Below are positions 1 to 7,954 of a DNA stretch of 47,038 bases, piece after piece; positions within the stretch are counted from its first letter, which is position 1; every line of letters starts with the position of its first letter. Under the pieces are notes generated by a model, which did not search any database, was not told the origin of the DNA, and worked only from the letters and a program-made list of their open reading frames with translations. Location of the stretch: the NCBI RefSeq assembly GCF_016462545.1, contig NZ_JAEMTA010000039.1:1-47038 (forward strand), written 5' to 3'. Both the position numbers and the translations under genes were made by a program. Source of the stretch: Mycolicibacterium sp. (GTDB taxonomy: Bacteria > Actinomycetota > Actinomycetes > Mycobacteriales > Mycobacteriaceae).

Positions 1-841
1 ACACCAGCATCGGCAGCGTGGAGTCCAGGTCGGCGTCCTCGAGGATGATCGCCGCCGACTTGCCGCCGAGTTCCAGCGTGCAGGCCTTCAGCTTCTCGGC
101 CGCGATCTTGGCGACCTCCTTGCCGACGCCCGAACTGCCGGTGAACGTGAACTTGTCCAGTTCGGGATTGGCGGTCAGGGCGCGACCGGTCTCCGCGCCG
201 CCGGGCACGATCGACAACACGCCCTCGGGCAGTCCGGCCTCGGCGAACATCTCCGCCATCGCGAACACCGACAGCGGCGTCTCCGCGGCCGGCTTGAGCA
301 CCACGGTGCAGCCGGCCAGCAGGGCGGGGCCGAGCTTGTTGGCGGCCAGGAAGAACGGCACGTTCCACGCGGTGACAGCGCCGACGACGCCGATGGGCTC
401 CTTGAGCACCAGCGTCTGGCCGTAGATGCCGTCGCGGATGTCCTGCCAGGTGAACTTGTCGGCGGCCCCGACGTAGTAGTTGAACGACGACATCGCGGCG
501 CCGTACTGCATCATGTCGACGATCGTGGGGGGCTGACCCGTCTCGGCGGCGAGCAGGAACTTCAGCTCGTCGGCGCGCTCCTCCATGATCTTCACGGCGC
601 GGCCGAGAACTGCTGCGCGCTCCTCGGGGGAGGTGTGCGGCCACGGGCCCTCGTCGAACGCCTTGCGGGCGGCGGCGCACGCGGCATCGACGTCGGCCTC
701 GGACGCCAGCGGCACCTTGCCGACCAGCTCACCGGTGGCAGGCGAGTGCACTTCGATGACCTCGGACGTGGCCGGCTCGACCCACTTGCCGCCGATGAAC
801 AGCTTGTCCCAGACGGTCTTGAAGGCAGTGCTCTGTGTCAT
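1..841 (-). CDS. Aldehyde dehydrogenase, NAD(P)-dependent (3' part, cut by window edge)
   Basis: Oxidises an aldehyde to the carboxylic acid with NAD(P); the substrate cannot be told from sequence. The ATG at 841 begins MTQSTAFKTVWDKLFIGGKW, and about 280 residues are present before the window ends. The cofactor-binding part is visible: the active-site Glu lies in the ELGGKSA motif near the left edge, preceded by an FTGSSGVGKEIA stretch. The catalytic Cys lies beyond the edge. It follows the methyltransferase gene by 55 bp on the same strand and is probably co-transcribed with it. Gene order matches M. tuberculosis Rv0224c-Rv0223c, so it is most likely the Rv0223c orthologue. Confidence 0.95.
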   Translation of the reverse strand, partial: MTQSTAFKTVWDKLFIGGKWVEPATSEVIEVHSPATGELVGKVPLASEADVDAACAAARKAFDEGPWPHTSPEERAAVLGRAVKIMEERADELKFLLAAETGQPPTIVDMMQYGAAMSSFNYYVGAADKFTWQDIRDGIYGQTLVLKEPIGVVGAVTAWNVPFFLAANKLGPALLAGCTVVLKPAAETPLSVFAMAEMFAEAGLPEGVLSIVPGGAETGRALTANPELDKFTFTGSSGVGKEVAKIAAEKLKACTLELGGKSAAIILEDADLDSTLPMLV

Positions 842-896
842 GGCCGTCACATTACCCATCGAAGGGCCGAACGAGAACCTGTTCCAGTTCAGCCGT

Positions 897-1664
897 TCAG
901 GACGGCTGCAACACCAGCACCAGGTTGCTGACCAGAAACTCCCGAAGCAGGGGCGTCCGCGTCATCCACCACGCCCATCGCGGGTGGTAGCGGGGAAATG
1001 CGGCGACCAGCATCCCGGTGCTCTCGGCCCAGTTCAGGCCGTCGGCCACCGACACCGCGAACAACGACGAGCCGTAGTCGTTCTTCGGTCGACGGCCGTG
1101 CCTGCGGCTGTACCGGTCGGCCGCCCGCCTGCCACCGAAGTAATGCGTCGGGCCCATCTCGTGGCCACCGAACGGTCCGAGCCACACGGTGTATGACAGC
1201 ACGACGAGCCCACCGGGTCTGGTCACCCGCAGCATCTCGCGGCCCATCCGCCACGGGTCGGGAACGTGTTCGGCGACGTTGGAGGACAGGCAGACGTCGA
1301 CGCTGTCGTCGGCGAACGGCAGCGCCATTCCCGACGCCCGGACGAACACACCTGCCCCCGGTTCACCGGCAGGCCCCGAGTGCATCTCGTCGGGATCGGG
1401 CTCGACGCCCACGTAGGTCACGCCTGCGTCCTCGAACGCGGTCGCGAAGTAACCGGGGCCGCCGCCGACGTCGAGCAGCGTGCGCCCGGTCGGGGCCGCG
1501 CCCTTGAGAGACGTCCACAGCGTGGCCACCAGGGCGACGGTGTCGTCGGCGAGGGCTCCGTAGAACCGGGCCGGATCGCGCTGCTCGAATCGGAACTCGC
1601 CGAGCAGCCGCACCGACCGCGCCAGGGTGGCCTGGTCGGCGAACAGGTCGGTGGCGGCGGGCAC
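897..1664 (-). CDS. SAM-dependent class I methyltransferase (Rv0224c-like)
   Basis: A 255-residue Rossmann-type methyltransferase that would use S-adenosylmethionine; the acceptor is unknown. SAM motif I is LLDVGGGPGYFATAF at about residues 63-77, followed by an acidic VGVEPD strand end and a SSNVAEHVPDPWRM post-motif typical of Methyltransf_11 proteins. The GTG start at 1664 is supported by a TAGAGT -10 box 6 nt upstream, which implies a leaderless transcript. It is divergent from the glycosyltransferase at 1765 and precedes the aldehyde dehydrogenase. The neighbourhood (Rv0223c-Rv0228 order) suggests work on an envelope glycolipid or its carrier, but this is inference. Confidence 0.92.
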   Translation of the reverse strand: MPAATDLFADQATLARSVRLLGEFRFEQRDPARFYGALADDTVALVATLWTSLKGAAPTGRTLLDVGGGPGYFATAFEDAGVTYVGVEPDPDEMHSGPAGEPGAGVFVRASGMALPFADDSVDVCLSSNVAEHVPDPWRMGREMLRVTRPGGLVVLSYTVWLGPFGGHEMGPTHYFGGRRAADRYSRRHGRRPKNDYGSSLFAVSVADGLNWAESTGMLVAAFPRYHPRWAWWMTRTPLLREFLVSNLVLVLQPS

Positions 1665-1670
1665 TCGACA

Positions 1671-1676
1671 ACTCTA
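1671..1676 (-). promoter_or_regulatory. -10 box of methyltransferase gene, leaderless
   Basis: Read on the minus strand this is TAGAGT, followed by 6 nt and then the GTG start at 1664. That spacing places the transcription start at or next to the start codon. It faces away from the TAAGCT box at 1753-1758. Confidence 0.5.
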
Positions 1677-1686
1677 TCCAGCGCGC

Positions 1687-1743
1687 CGAGTGGCCAGTTA
1701 CGTCGCGCAGAACGGCGTTTGGCGTGCAGTATCTGGCCACTCG
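1687..1743. repeat. 11-bp perfect inverted repeat between divergent promoters
   Basis: CGAGTGGCCAG at 1687-1697 is exactly inverted at 1733-1743 (CTGGCCACTCG), with 35 nt between the arms. Each arm lies in the -35/spacer region of one of the two divergent promoters: left arm for the methyltransferase gene, right arm for the glycosyltransferase gene. The symmetry fits a shared operator, although no regulator is identified. Confidence 0.6.
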
Positions 1744-1752
1744 CGCAGGGTT

Positions 1753-1758
1753 TAAGCT
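1753..1758 (+). promoter_or_regulatory. -10 box of glycosyltransferase gene, leaderless
   Basis: TAAGCT lies 6 nt before the GTG start at 1765, the geometry of a mycobacterial leaderless promoter. No Shine-Dalgarno sequence precedes the start. Confidence 0.5.
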
Positions 1759-1764
1759 GGTCGG

Positions 1765-2916
1765 GTGCCCGTCCGTTCCGTGTTGCTGCTGTGCTGGCGC
1801 GACACCGGTCACCCACAGGGCGGCGGTAGTGAGACCTACCTGCAGCGGATCGGCAGTCAGTTGGCGGCCGACGGGGTCGACGTCACGTTGCGCACCGCCC
1901 GCTACCGGGGCGCCCCCCGACGCGAGGTCCTCGACGGCGTCACCATCAGCCGCGGCGGCGGTCGATACGGCGTCTACGTGCGGGCGGGGTTGGCCATGGT
2001 CGCCGCGCGCCTCGGACTGGGCCCGTTGCGCCACGTCCGGCCCGACGTCGTGATCGACAGTCAGAACGGCATTCCGTTCCTGGCGCGGCTGGCGTTCGGG
2101 CGGCGATCCGTCCTGCTGGTCCACCACTGCCACCGCGAGCAGTGGCCGGTCGCGGGCCCGGTGATGAGCAGAATCGGCTGGTTCATCGAGTCCACGCTGT
2201 CGCCCCGACTGCACGGCGACAACCAGTACGTCACCGTATCGCTGCCCTCGGCCCGCGATCTCGCAGATCTCGGGGTCGATCCTCGCCGCGTGGCCGTGGT
2301 GCGCAACGGGCTCGACGAGGCCCCCGCGGACACGTTGACGTTGCCGCGGTCGGAGACGCCGCGGGTGGCCGTGCTCTCTCGGCTGGTGCCGCACAAGCAG
2401 ATCGAGGACGTCCTCGACGCCCTGGCCGAACTGCTGCCGCGGTCGCCTGAGCTGCACCTCGACGTCGTCGGCGGCGGCTGGTGGCACGACCGCCTCGTCG
2501 CCCATGCCCTGCGACTGGGCATCACCGACGCGGTGACCTTTCACGGTCATGTCGACGATCGCACGAAACACGAAGTGCTGCAACGATGCTGGGTGCACGT
2601 GTTGCCATCGCGCAAGGAGGGCTGGGGGCTCGCTGTGACCGAAGCGGCTCAGCATGCCGTACCGACCATCGGCTACCGGTCCTCCGGCGGGTTGACCGAC
2701 TCCATCGTCGACGGCGTCACCGGTGTCCTGGTCGACGACCACGACGGGTTGGTGTCGCGCCTGGAGCACGTGCTGTCCGACGACGTGCTGCGCGAGCAGC
2801 TCGGAGCCAAGGCGCAGGTGCGCAGCGGTGAGTTCTCCTGGCGCCAAAGTACCGACGCGATGCGCGTCGTCCTCGAGTCAGTGGTCGACGGCGGGCGGAT
2901 CGGCGGCGTGGTCTGA
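1765..2916 (+). CDS. GT4-family glycosyltransferase (Rv0225-like)
   Basis: A 383-residue retaining glycosyltransferase of GT-B fold that would transfer a sugar from a nucleotide donor in the cytoplasm; acceptor unknown. The N-terminal domain starts with the glycine-rich PQGGGSETYLQR loop. The C-terminal donor domain has VAVLSRLVPHKQIEDVLDAL and the GT4 E-x7-E motif EGWGLAVTE (Glu285 and Glu293). The GTG start at 1765 is set by a leaderless -10 box. Its 3' end overlaps the convergent membrane-protein gene by 39 bp (2878-2916). Position and sequence agree with Rv0225. Confidence 0.93.
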   Translation: MPVRSVLLLCWRDTGHPQGGGSETYLQRIGSQLAADGVDVTLRTARYRGAPRREVLDGVTISRGGGRYGVYVRAGLAMVAARLGLGPLRHVRPDVVIDSQNGIPFLARLAFGRRSVLLVHHCHREQWPVAGPVMSRIGWFIESTLSPRLHGDNQYVTVSLPSARDLADLGVDPRRVAVVRNGLDEAPADTLTLPRSETPRVAVLSRLVPHKQIEDVLDALAELLPRSPELHLDVVGGGWWHDRLVAHALRLGITDAVTFHGHVDDRTKHEVLQRCWVHVLPSRKEGWGLAVTEAAQHAVPTIGYRSSGGLTDSIVDGVTGVLVDDHDGLVSRLEHVLSDDVLREQLGAKAQVRSGEFSWRQSTDAMRVVLESVVDGGRIGGVV

Positions 2917-3663
2917 CGTCGGCGGGTCGGCGAGTGTCGGTGTGCCACCGATCAAGTCGTCCCAGTGGCGTCGAATGGGTGCCCAGCGACGGTCGAACGC
3001 GGCAGCGCGGCGTTGGGCATGCGCGCGCTTCTTGGGGCCGTAGCGCCAGCGTGCCCACGGCGACGTCGGCCGGGCCAGCCGCAGCGCGGCCACCCACGCG
3101 ACCGGACCGATGAAGAGGCCCAGCAGCGCGGTCGGGTACTTGCCCTTGAGCGCGGTGACGGCCACGAGGGCGAAGTTGACGAGCAGAACCACCACCGCGG
3201 CGTAGCGAAACGCGGTGATGTCCGCGGGGAGATCGTCCACCGGGGACACCCCGACGGTGGCCAGCCCGACGCATGCGGCAGCCAACGTCACGACGTTCAC
3301 CGAGAGTTGGCCCTCTTGCGACCAATACACGTCCTGCAGGCGGAAGATCATCGCGAACTCGTCGAGCACCAGCGACGCGCCCACCCCGACCAACAGCGCC
3401 GCCAGGTAGGTCCACCCCGACAGCGGCGGTGAGCCGACCCCGGTGAAACCGCCGACGATGAGCAGCACGATGCCGGGAGTCGAGTGGTGCATGTGCACGC
3501 CACCCGTGCTGACGTCGTGGAACGGTCCCTTGCCGGCGCGGATCAGACGCGTGATGGTGCGGGTGGTCAAGAAGGTCACGACGAATGCGGTGAAGCTGAG
3601 CAGCAGCGGTCCCTTGTAGCCGTCGACGACCTCGTACTGCCACCAATCGGTGAGCCATCTCAT
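2878..3663 (-). CDS. Uncharacterised polytopic membrane protein with HMHH motif
   Basis: I do not recognise a named family. The 261-residue product has about six hydrophobic segments: near residues 22-40, 63-78, 85-105, a segment after VYWSQEGQLSVNVV, and two in the second half. It ends in a charged tail rich in Arg, Lys and His (RYGPKKRAHAQRRAAAF). A striking HMHHSTPGIVLL motif follows FHDVSTGGV before the second helix and could bind a metal or heme. The ATG at 3663 lies 4 nt after the stop of the Rv0226c-like gene, so it is the last gene of a DUF3068 / Rv0226c-like / HMHH operon. Its 3' end overlaps the glycosyltransferase gene in antisense. I know of no counterpart at this place in M. tuberculosis. 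Confidence 0.85.
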   Translation of the reverse strand: MRWLTDWWQYEVVDGYKGPLLLSFTAFVVTFLTTRTITRLIRAGKGPFHDVSTGGVHMHHSTPGIVLLIVGGFTGVGSPPLSGWTYLAALLVGVGASLVLDEFAMIFRLQDVYWSQEGQLSVNVVTLAAACVGLATVGVSPVDDLPADITAFRYAAVVVLLVNFALVAVTALKGKYPTALLGLFIGPVAWVAALRLARPTSPWARWRYGPKKRAHAQRRAAAFDRRWAPIRRHWDDLIGGTPTLADPPTSDHAADPPAVDH

Positions 3664-3667
3664 GGCG

Positions 3668-5338
3668 TTAGTACACCGCACCCCTGCGACGCCGCGCGAC
3701 CGCCGTCGCGAGCACGCCCGCCGCTCCCGCGAGCAGCGCGGCCAGCCAGACCAGGTGTGCGGCGATCATCACGCCGCGGTGCGGTGCGGCCGGGCGTTCA
3801 CCCCCGATGCGGTAGACCACGAGGTCGTCGTCGGCGAACGCGACGGGAAGCGCCAGAGGCGGTGAGCCACTGCCCTCCACGACCACCCAACCGACGCCGG
3901 CGCGGGCCAGCTCGTCGACACCGGCACCGTCCTCGACCAGGCGTTGCACCTCGCGTGCCCGCGTCCCTTCGCCGGGCACCGTTTGCCCACCGATGTTCAG
4001 ATCGCCCGTGGTGAGCACGTCCGCCGACACCCAGCGGGGTAGCGGGTCGAGCACGGGTGCCGTACCCGCCCAAGGGAAGTGGCGCATGCTCATCTGAGGT
4101 AGCACCGCGACTGGGCGGGGATCGGCGTTGATGAGCGCCGCCGCCGTCGCCCAGCCCGACGGGTATTGCACCGAGGTCACCTTGCCGCCGACGCCCCAGG
4201 CCAGGTCGGGCAGGACGGCCACCAACGCCAGACAGCACACCGTCGCCGTGACGGCCCTGGGCGCTACGCGCTCGAGGGTGACGACGGCCGCCGCCCCCGC
4301 AACGGCGTAGCCCGGCAGCGCGAGGGCGACCCACTTCTGGGCGTCGCGCAGCACGCCGAGGCCGGGCACGGCGCGGGCCAGCGCCTCCACCGCCACGAGT
4401 CCGGGGCCGGTCGCCATCAGGGCGGGTGCCACCACCGCGACGGCGGCCAGCACCAGCAGTGGCCGCGCGGCAGGTCGACGCCACGCCGTCAGCGCGCCCA
4501 CCGCGACCACCCCCACCAGGACCATGGTCGCGACCACCGCGAAAAGCGTTGTGCGAGAGTCGGGTACGGCTTGACCGTTCCAGATCCCGCCGAGACCGGC
4601 GAGGCTACCCAACGTACCGAGACCCGGCTCGGCCCTGGCGGCGAACTGCGGCACCCCCGCCGCCTGCGTCAGCGACAGCGAGCCGGCCATCATCGGCGCG
4701 ACGAGCCACGGCACCGCGCCGAGCACCGCCGCACCGAGCGAGATCGCTGCGCACCGTCGCCGGGACCGGCCCTCGCCGGGAGCAGCGCAACTCACCAGTG
4801 CCACGGTCGCCGCGAGCATCAGCCCGGTCGGCGTCAGACCGGCGAGGGCGATCCAGAACGACACCGCCCACCAGGCGTCGCCGGTGCGCAGTCGCAGTAC
4901 TGCCGCCGCCACCCACGGCAGACAGCCGAACCCCACCAGGAGGCTCCAGTGGCCCTGTAGGAGTCGTTCGGCGACATAGGGATTCCACACCGCGAGCGTC
5001 GCGGCGACGAACTGGCCGGCGAGTCCCGCGGCGGGGACCACGACGGCTGCCAGCCGGGCGGCACCCCAGCCGGCGAGCCACAGCCCGGCGATCACCAGCA
5101 GCTTGACCACGACACCGCCGTCGACCACGTGCGACGCGAGCACCATCGCGAAGTCCTGCGGCAGGGCGCGCGGCGCCGCCTCGGTGAGTCCGAGGGCCGC
5201 GTCGGACAGGTGGGCGCGCGGCGTGGACACCGCGTCCCGCAGGAGCAGATAACCCGGTGCCAGCAGCGGTGCCGTCACCGCCAGCGACAGCACCAGCGCG
5301 TACGCCGGCACCGCGAGGCGGAGGAGTCGAGCGATCAG
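3668..5338 (-). CDS. Large polytopic membrane protein (Rv0226c-like)
   Basis: About 556 residues with 10 or more hydrophobic helices in the first two-thirds (for example LVLSLAVTAPLLAPGYLLL and LFAVVATMVLVGVVAVGAL). A soluble-looking segment follows (PQMSMRHFPWAGTAPVLDPL and onward), then a final helix near the C terminus. This layout resembles GT-C type envelope glycosyltransferases, but no catalytic motif is clear. The start is unusual: the reading frame entering from the DUF3068 gene offers CTG at 5338, overlapping that gene's TGA as CTGA. The next usable start is GTG at 5311, which has no ribosome site. Gene order DUF3068 then this gene matches Rv0227c-Rv0226c. Confidence 0.85.
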   Translation of the reverse strand: MIARLLRLAVPAYALVLSLAVTAPLLAPGYLLLRDAVSTPRAHLSDAALGLTEAAPRALPQDFAMVLASHVVDGGVVVKLLVIAGLWLAGWGAARLAAVVVPAAGLAGQFVAATLAVWNPYVAERLLQGHWSLLVGFGCLPWVAAAVLRLRTGDAWWAVSFWIALAGLTPTGLMLAATVALVSCAAPGEGRSRRRCAAISLGAAVLGAVPWLVAPMMAGSLSLTQAAGVPQFAARAEPGLGTLGSLAGLGGIWNGQAVPDSRTTLFAVVATMVLVGVVAVGALTAWRRPAARPLLVLAAVAVVAPALMATGPGLVAVEALARAVPGLGVLRDAQKWVALALPGYAVAGAAAVVTLERVAPRAVTATVCCLALVAVLPDLAWGVGGKVTSVQYPSGWATAAALINADPRPVAVLPQMSMRHFPWAGTAPVLDPLPRWVSADVLTTGDLNIGGQTVPGEGTRAREVQRLVEDGAGVDELARAGVGWVVVEGSGSPPLALPVAFADDDLVVYRIGGERPAAPHRGVMIAAHLVWLAALLAGAAGVLATAVARRRRGAVY

Positions 5339-6540
5339 ACCGGTCGGTCCGGCGGCAGATCCGATGGTCTCTGCGTGGGTATCTTCTCGGTCGCGGCCTC
5401 GGCAGCGGGCATCGGCCCGGTATCCGTCGGGCGACGGCCGAAGAAACCGTGGCCGGTGTCGTCCAGGCCGGGGTCGATCAGGGCGGACTCGGCGCGCAGC
5501 GTGAACGATCCCAACAGGACGCCGCCCACCAGGAACACCAGCCCGAGCGCCGTGAAGGTGATCGGCAGGATCCGACCCCACAGGGCGACGACATCACCCT
5601 CGTCGCGGGCGCTGGCCACCTGAGCCTCGACCGTCTGCTCGTTGGTCGTGACCTTGTAGTCGGCGAAGGTGACCTCTGGCTTGAGGGCGTCGCGGGCGTA
5701 GTAGTGGAAGCCGTGCTCCTGCGCCTTCACGATGGTGCCGGATACCGGATCCACCCAGAAGGTGCGCTGGGCGGCGTAGTAGCGGGTCATCGTGATCTGC
5801 TCTTCGGGGTCGCCCGGCAGGCCCCACAGCACGGCGCGCGCGGAGACGACGCTGTCGGCGTCGTCGCCGTACAGCGACGCGTACTTGACGGGTTCGACCA
5901 GCTTGCCGTCGGAGTCATAACCGACGTTCTGGGTGAACCGGAAGGTGCTCAGCCCGTTGACGTCCTCTTCGCCGTCGTAGTTGGCGTCATAGGCCTTCTG
6001 CGCGATCGGGTCGAAGTACGGGTAGGTCTTCTTCTCCGTGTCGAACGGAAAACGGTAGGCCAACCCCTCGTGCGGCAGCGCGACGTTGGTCGGGGGTTGC
6101 GGATCTGCGATGGCGCGCGGCTTCTGCACGGAGCCACCCGGGTTGGTGTCGCTCGACACGGCCAGTGCGGTCTTGCGGTCCAGCGTGACGGTGTCGACGA
6201 GGGCCAGCAGAAGTCCGTTGTCCTGCTGCTTGTCGGTCCGACGCACCGTATTGCCGACCTGAAGGGTGACGACGTCGGCGTTCGAGGGAGCCTCGACGCT
6301 GATCTGCTGTTGTAGCGAGACGGGCGCGTTCCGATCCACCACGAACTTCTGACTGTTCAGCGAGGCGGGGTCGAAGACCGTTCCGGTGCCGTCACTGACC
6401 AGGGTGGTGTCGATGTCGAGCGGGATCTTGGCGATCTTGCCCTTCGTGTACGTGGTCAGCAGCAGAGCTGCGATCAAGAGGGCGGCACCGAGGCCCATGA
6501 GCCCGCACGCTGCGATACGCAGCGCCACAGCGCGGTTCAA
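5335..6540 (-). CDS. DUF3068 envelope protein (Rv0227c-like)
   Basis: A 401-residue protein anchored by an N-terminal helix (about 12-30) and a second helix near residue 345 (LPITFTALGLVFLVGGVLLG), with a large extracytoplasmic domain between them and a short cytoplasmic tail. This is the DUF3068/PorA-family layout; the molecular role is not established. The start is TTG at 6540, fixed by an exact AAGGAGG at 6547-6553 with 6-nt spacing and by the hydrophobic N terminus NRAVALRIAACGLMGLGAALL. It overlaps the downstream Rv0226c-like gene and leads the minus-strand operon. The acyltransferase gene is divergent from it. Confidence 0.93.
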   Translation of the reverse strand: MNRAVALRIAACGLMGLGAALLIAALLLTTYTKGKIAKIPLDIDTTLVSDGTGTVFDPASLNSQKFVVDRNAPVSLQQQISVEAPSNADVVTLQVGNTVRRTDKQQDNGLLLALVDTVTLDRKTALAVSSDTNPGGSVQKPRAIADPQPPTNVALPHEGLAYRFPFDTEKKTYPYFDPIAQKAYDANYDGEEDVNGLSTFRFTQNVGYDSDGKLVEPVKYASLYGDDADSVVSARAVLWGLPGDPEEQITMTRYYAAQRTFWVDPVSGTIVKAQEHGFHYYARDALKPEVTFADYKVTTNEQTVEAQVASARDEGDVVALWGRILPITFTALGLVFLVGGVLLGSFTLRAESALIDPGLDDTGHGFFGRRPTDTGPMPAAEAATEKIPTQRPSDLPPDRPV

Positions 6541-6681
6541 TCCGTGCCTCCTTCTCGTCGTGAGACGACTCCACCCAATGCCGTCACCTGCCCCGAAGGC
6601 AACTGGGGCAAACCTGCTCGACCCTAACAGCCCACGCAGAGGCCGGTGCTCAGTCCAAGGTCATCCGGCACACTGGTGGCC

Positions 6682-7938
6682 GTGAGCGACCGCGAGGTGG
6701 ACGGCGACCCGGGGGAAGTCTCCGGAGGGCAGGAGCGGAGCGACTCGGGAGAAGTCTCCGGAGGGCAGGAGCGGAGCGACCCGGGGGAAGTCTCCGGCAC
6801 GCGCAGCTTTCTGCCCGCCGTCGAGGGCATGCGGGCTTGTGCCGCCATCGGCGTCGTGATCACCCATGTCGCATTTCAGACCGGACACACCACGTGGAGC
6901 ACGGGTCGCCTGCTCGGGCGCTTCGATCTGGCCGTCGCGGTGTTCTTCGCGCTGTCGGGTTTCCTGCTGTGGCGCGGTCACGCCGCGGCGGCGCGCGGAC
7001 TGCGGCACGCCCCGCCGACGGGCCACTATCTGCGGTCCAGGATCGTCCGCATCATGCCCGGCTATCTGGTGGCCGTGGTGGTGATTCTCACCCTCTTCCC
7101 CGAGACGAACGCCGATCTGACGGTGTGGCTCGCCAACCTCACGCTGACGCAGATCTACGTTCCGCTGACGCTGACCAACGGGCTGACGCAGATGTGGAGC
7201 CTGTCGGTCGAGGTCAGTTTCTATCTGGCACTGCCGCTGCTGGCACTGGTGGCGCGCCGGCTGCCGGTGCGCGCCCGGATCCCGGCGATCGCGGTGGTCG
7301 CGCTGGCCAGCTTCGCCTGGGGGCTGATCCCGTTCACGGTTCCGTTCGGCGTCAATCCGCTCACCTGGCCACCCGCCTTCTTCTCCTGGTTCGCCGCAGG
7401 GATGCTGATTGCCGAGCTGACCGTCAGCCCGGTGGGCTGGGCGCACCGCTTGGCCCGTCACCGGCTCCTGATGGCGGCCATCGCGCTGACCGCGTTCGGT
7501 CTGGCTGCTTCCCCGATGGCAGGACCCGCGGGTCTGGCGCCGGGCACGCTGGGGCAGTTCCTCATCAAGGTGTCGATGGGCGCGGTGGTGGCCTACGCGT
7601 TGCTGGCCCCGCTGGTCCTGGACCGGGTGGGTACGTCGCACCGGATCCTCGGCAGTACAGCGATGGTGACGCTCGGGCGCTGGTCCTACGGCCTGTTCGT
7701 GTGGCACCTGGCCGCGTTGGCGATGGTCTTCCCCGTGATCGGTGAGTTCCCGTTCAACGGACACATGCCGGTGGTGTTGGCGTTGACGCTGGTGTTCGGC
7801 TTCGCGATCGCCGCGGTGAGCTACGCGCTGATCGAGTCGCCGTGCCGGAATGCGTTGCGGCGCTGGGAGCTTCGCAGTTCACCCGCACCGCTGGACAGCT
7901 CCGTCACCGACGCGCCCGAACCCGTCGTCGCGCACTAG
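6682..7938 (+). CDS. Acyltransferase-3 family membrane protein (Rv0228-like)
   Basis: An integral membrane O-acyltransferase expected to acylate a sugar or glycolipid at the inner membrane. The conserved family start is present (RSFLPAVEGMRACAAIGVVI, with His in VITHVAF), followed by FFALSGFLLWRG and about ten helices, ending in the AVSYALIESPCRNALRRWE region typical of the family. The protein carries an unusual N-terminal extension made of a 12-residue tandem repeat (DPGEVSGGQERS), encoded by a 36-bp DNA repeat. The GTG at 6682 is chosen because a weak CACACT box lies 7 nt upstream; GTG at 6646 is an alternative. It converges on the acyl-CoA ligase gene with a 16-bp gap. Confidence 0.9.
   Translation: MSDREVDGDPGEVSGGQERSDSGEVSGGQERSDPGEVSGTRSFLPAVEGMRACAAIGVVITHVAFQTGHTTWSTGRLLGRFDLAVAVFFALSGFLLWRGHAAAARGLRHAPPTGHYLRSRIVRIMPGYLVAVVVILTLFPETNADLTVWLANLTLTQIYVPLTLTNGLTQMWSLSVEVSFYLALPLLALVARRLPVRARIPAIAVVALASFAWGLIPFTVPFGVNPLTWPPAFFSWFAAGMLIAELTVSPVGWAHRLARHRLLMAAIALTAFGLAASPMAGPAGLAPGTLGQFLIKVSMGAVVAYALLAPLVLDRVGTSHRILGSTAMVTLGRWSYGLFVWHLAALAMVFPVIGEFPFNGHMPVVLALTLVFGFAIAAVSYALIESPCRNALRRWELRSSPAPLDSSVTDAPEPVVAH
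6706..6797 (+). repeat. 36-bp tandem repeat, about 2.6 copies, inside coding sequence
   Basis: Units begin at 6706, 6742 and 6778; the last is cut at 6797. The period is exactly 36 bp, so the frame is kept and each unit encodes D-P/S-G-E-V-S-G-G-Q-E-R-S. The core GGGCAGGAGCGGAGCGAC recurs near the start of aftD at 14649-14671. Confidence 0.95.
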
Positions 7939-7954
7939 CCGCCGACTGTGCGGC

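Noticed and set aside
5257..6315. 352-codon plus-strand frame opposite the DUF3068 gene
   Set aside because: It is a shadow: Arg/Val/Gly/Asp-rich, no domain, and opposite a gene with an exact ribosome site and conserved layout.
6706..6797. Short repeats considered as a CRISPR array
   Set aside because: The units are directly tandem with no spacers, keep the reading frame of a gene, and there are no cas genes.
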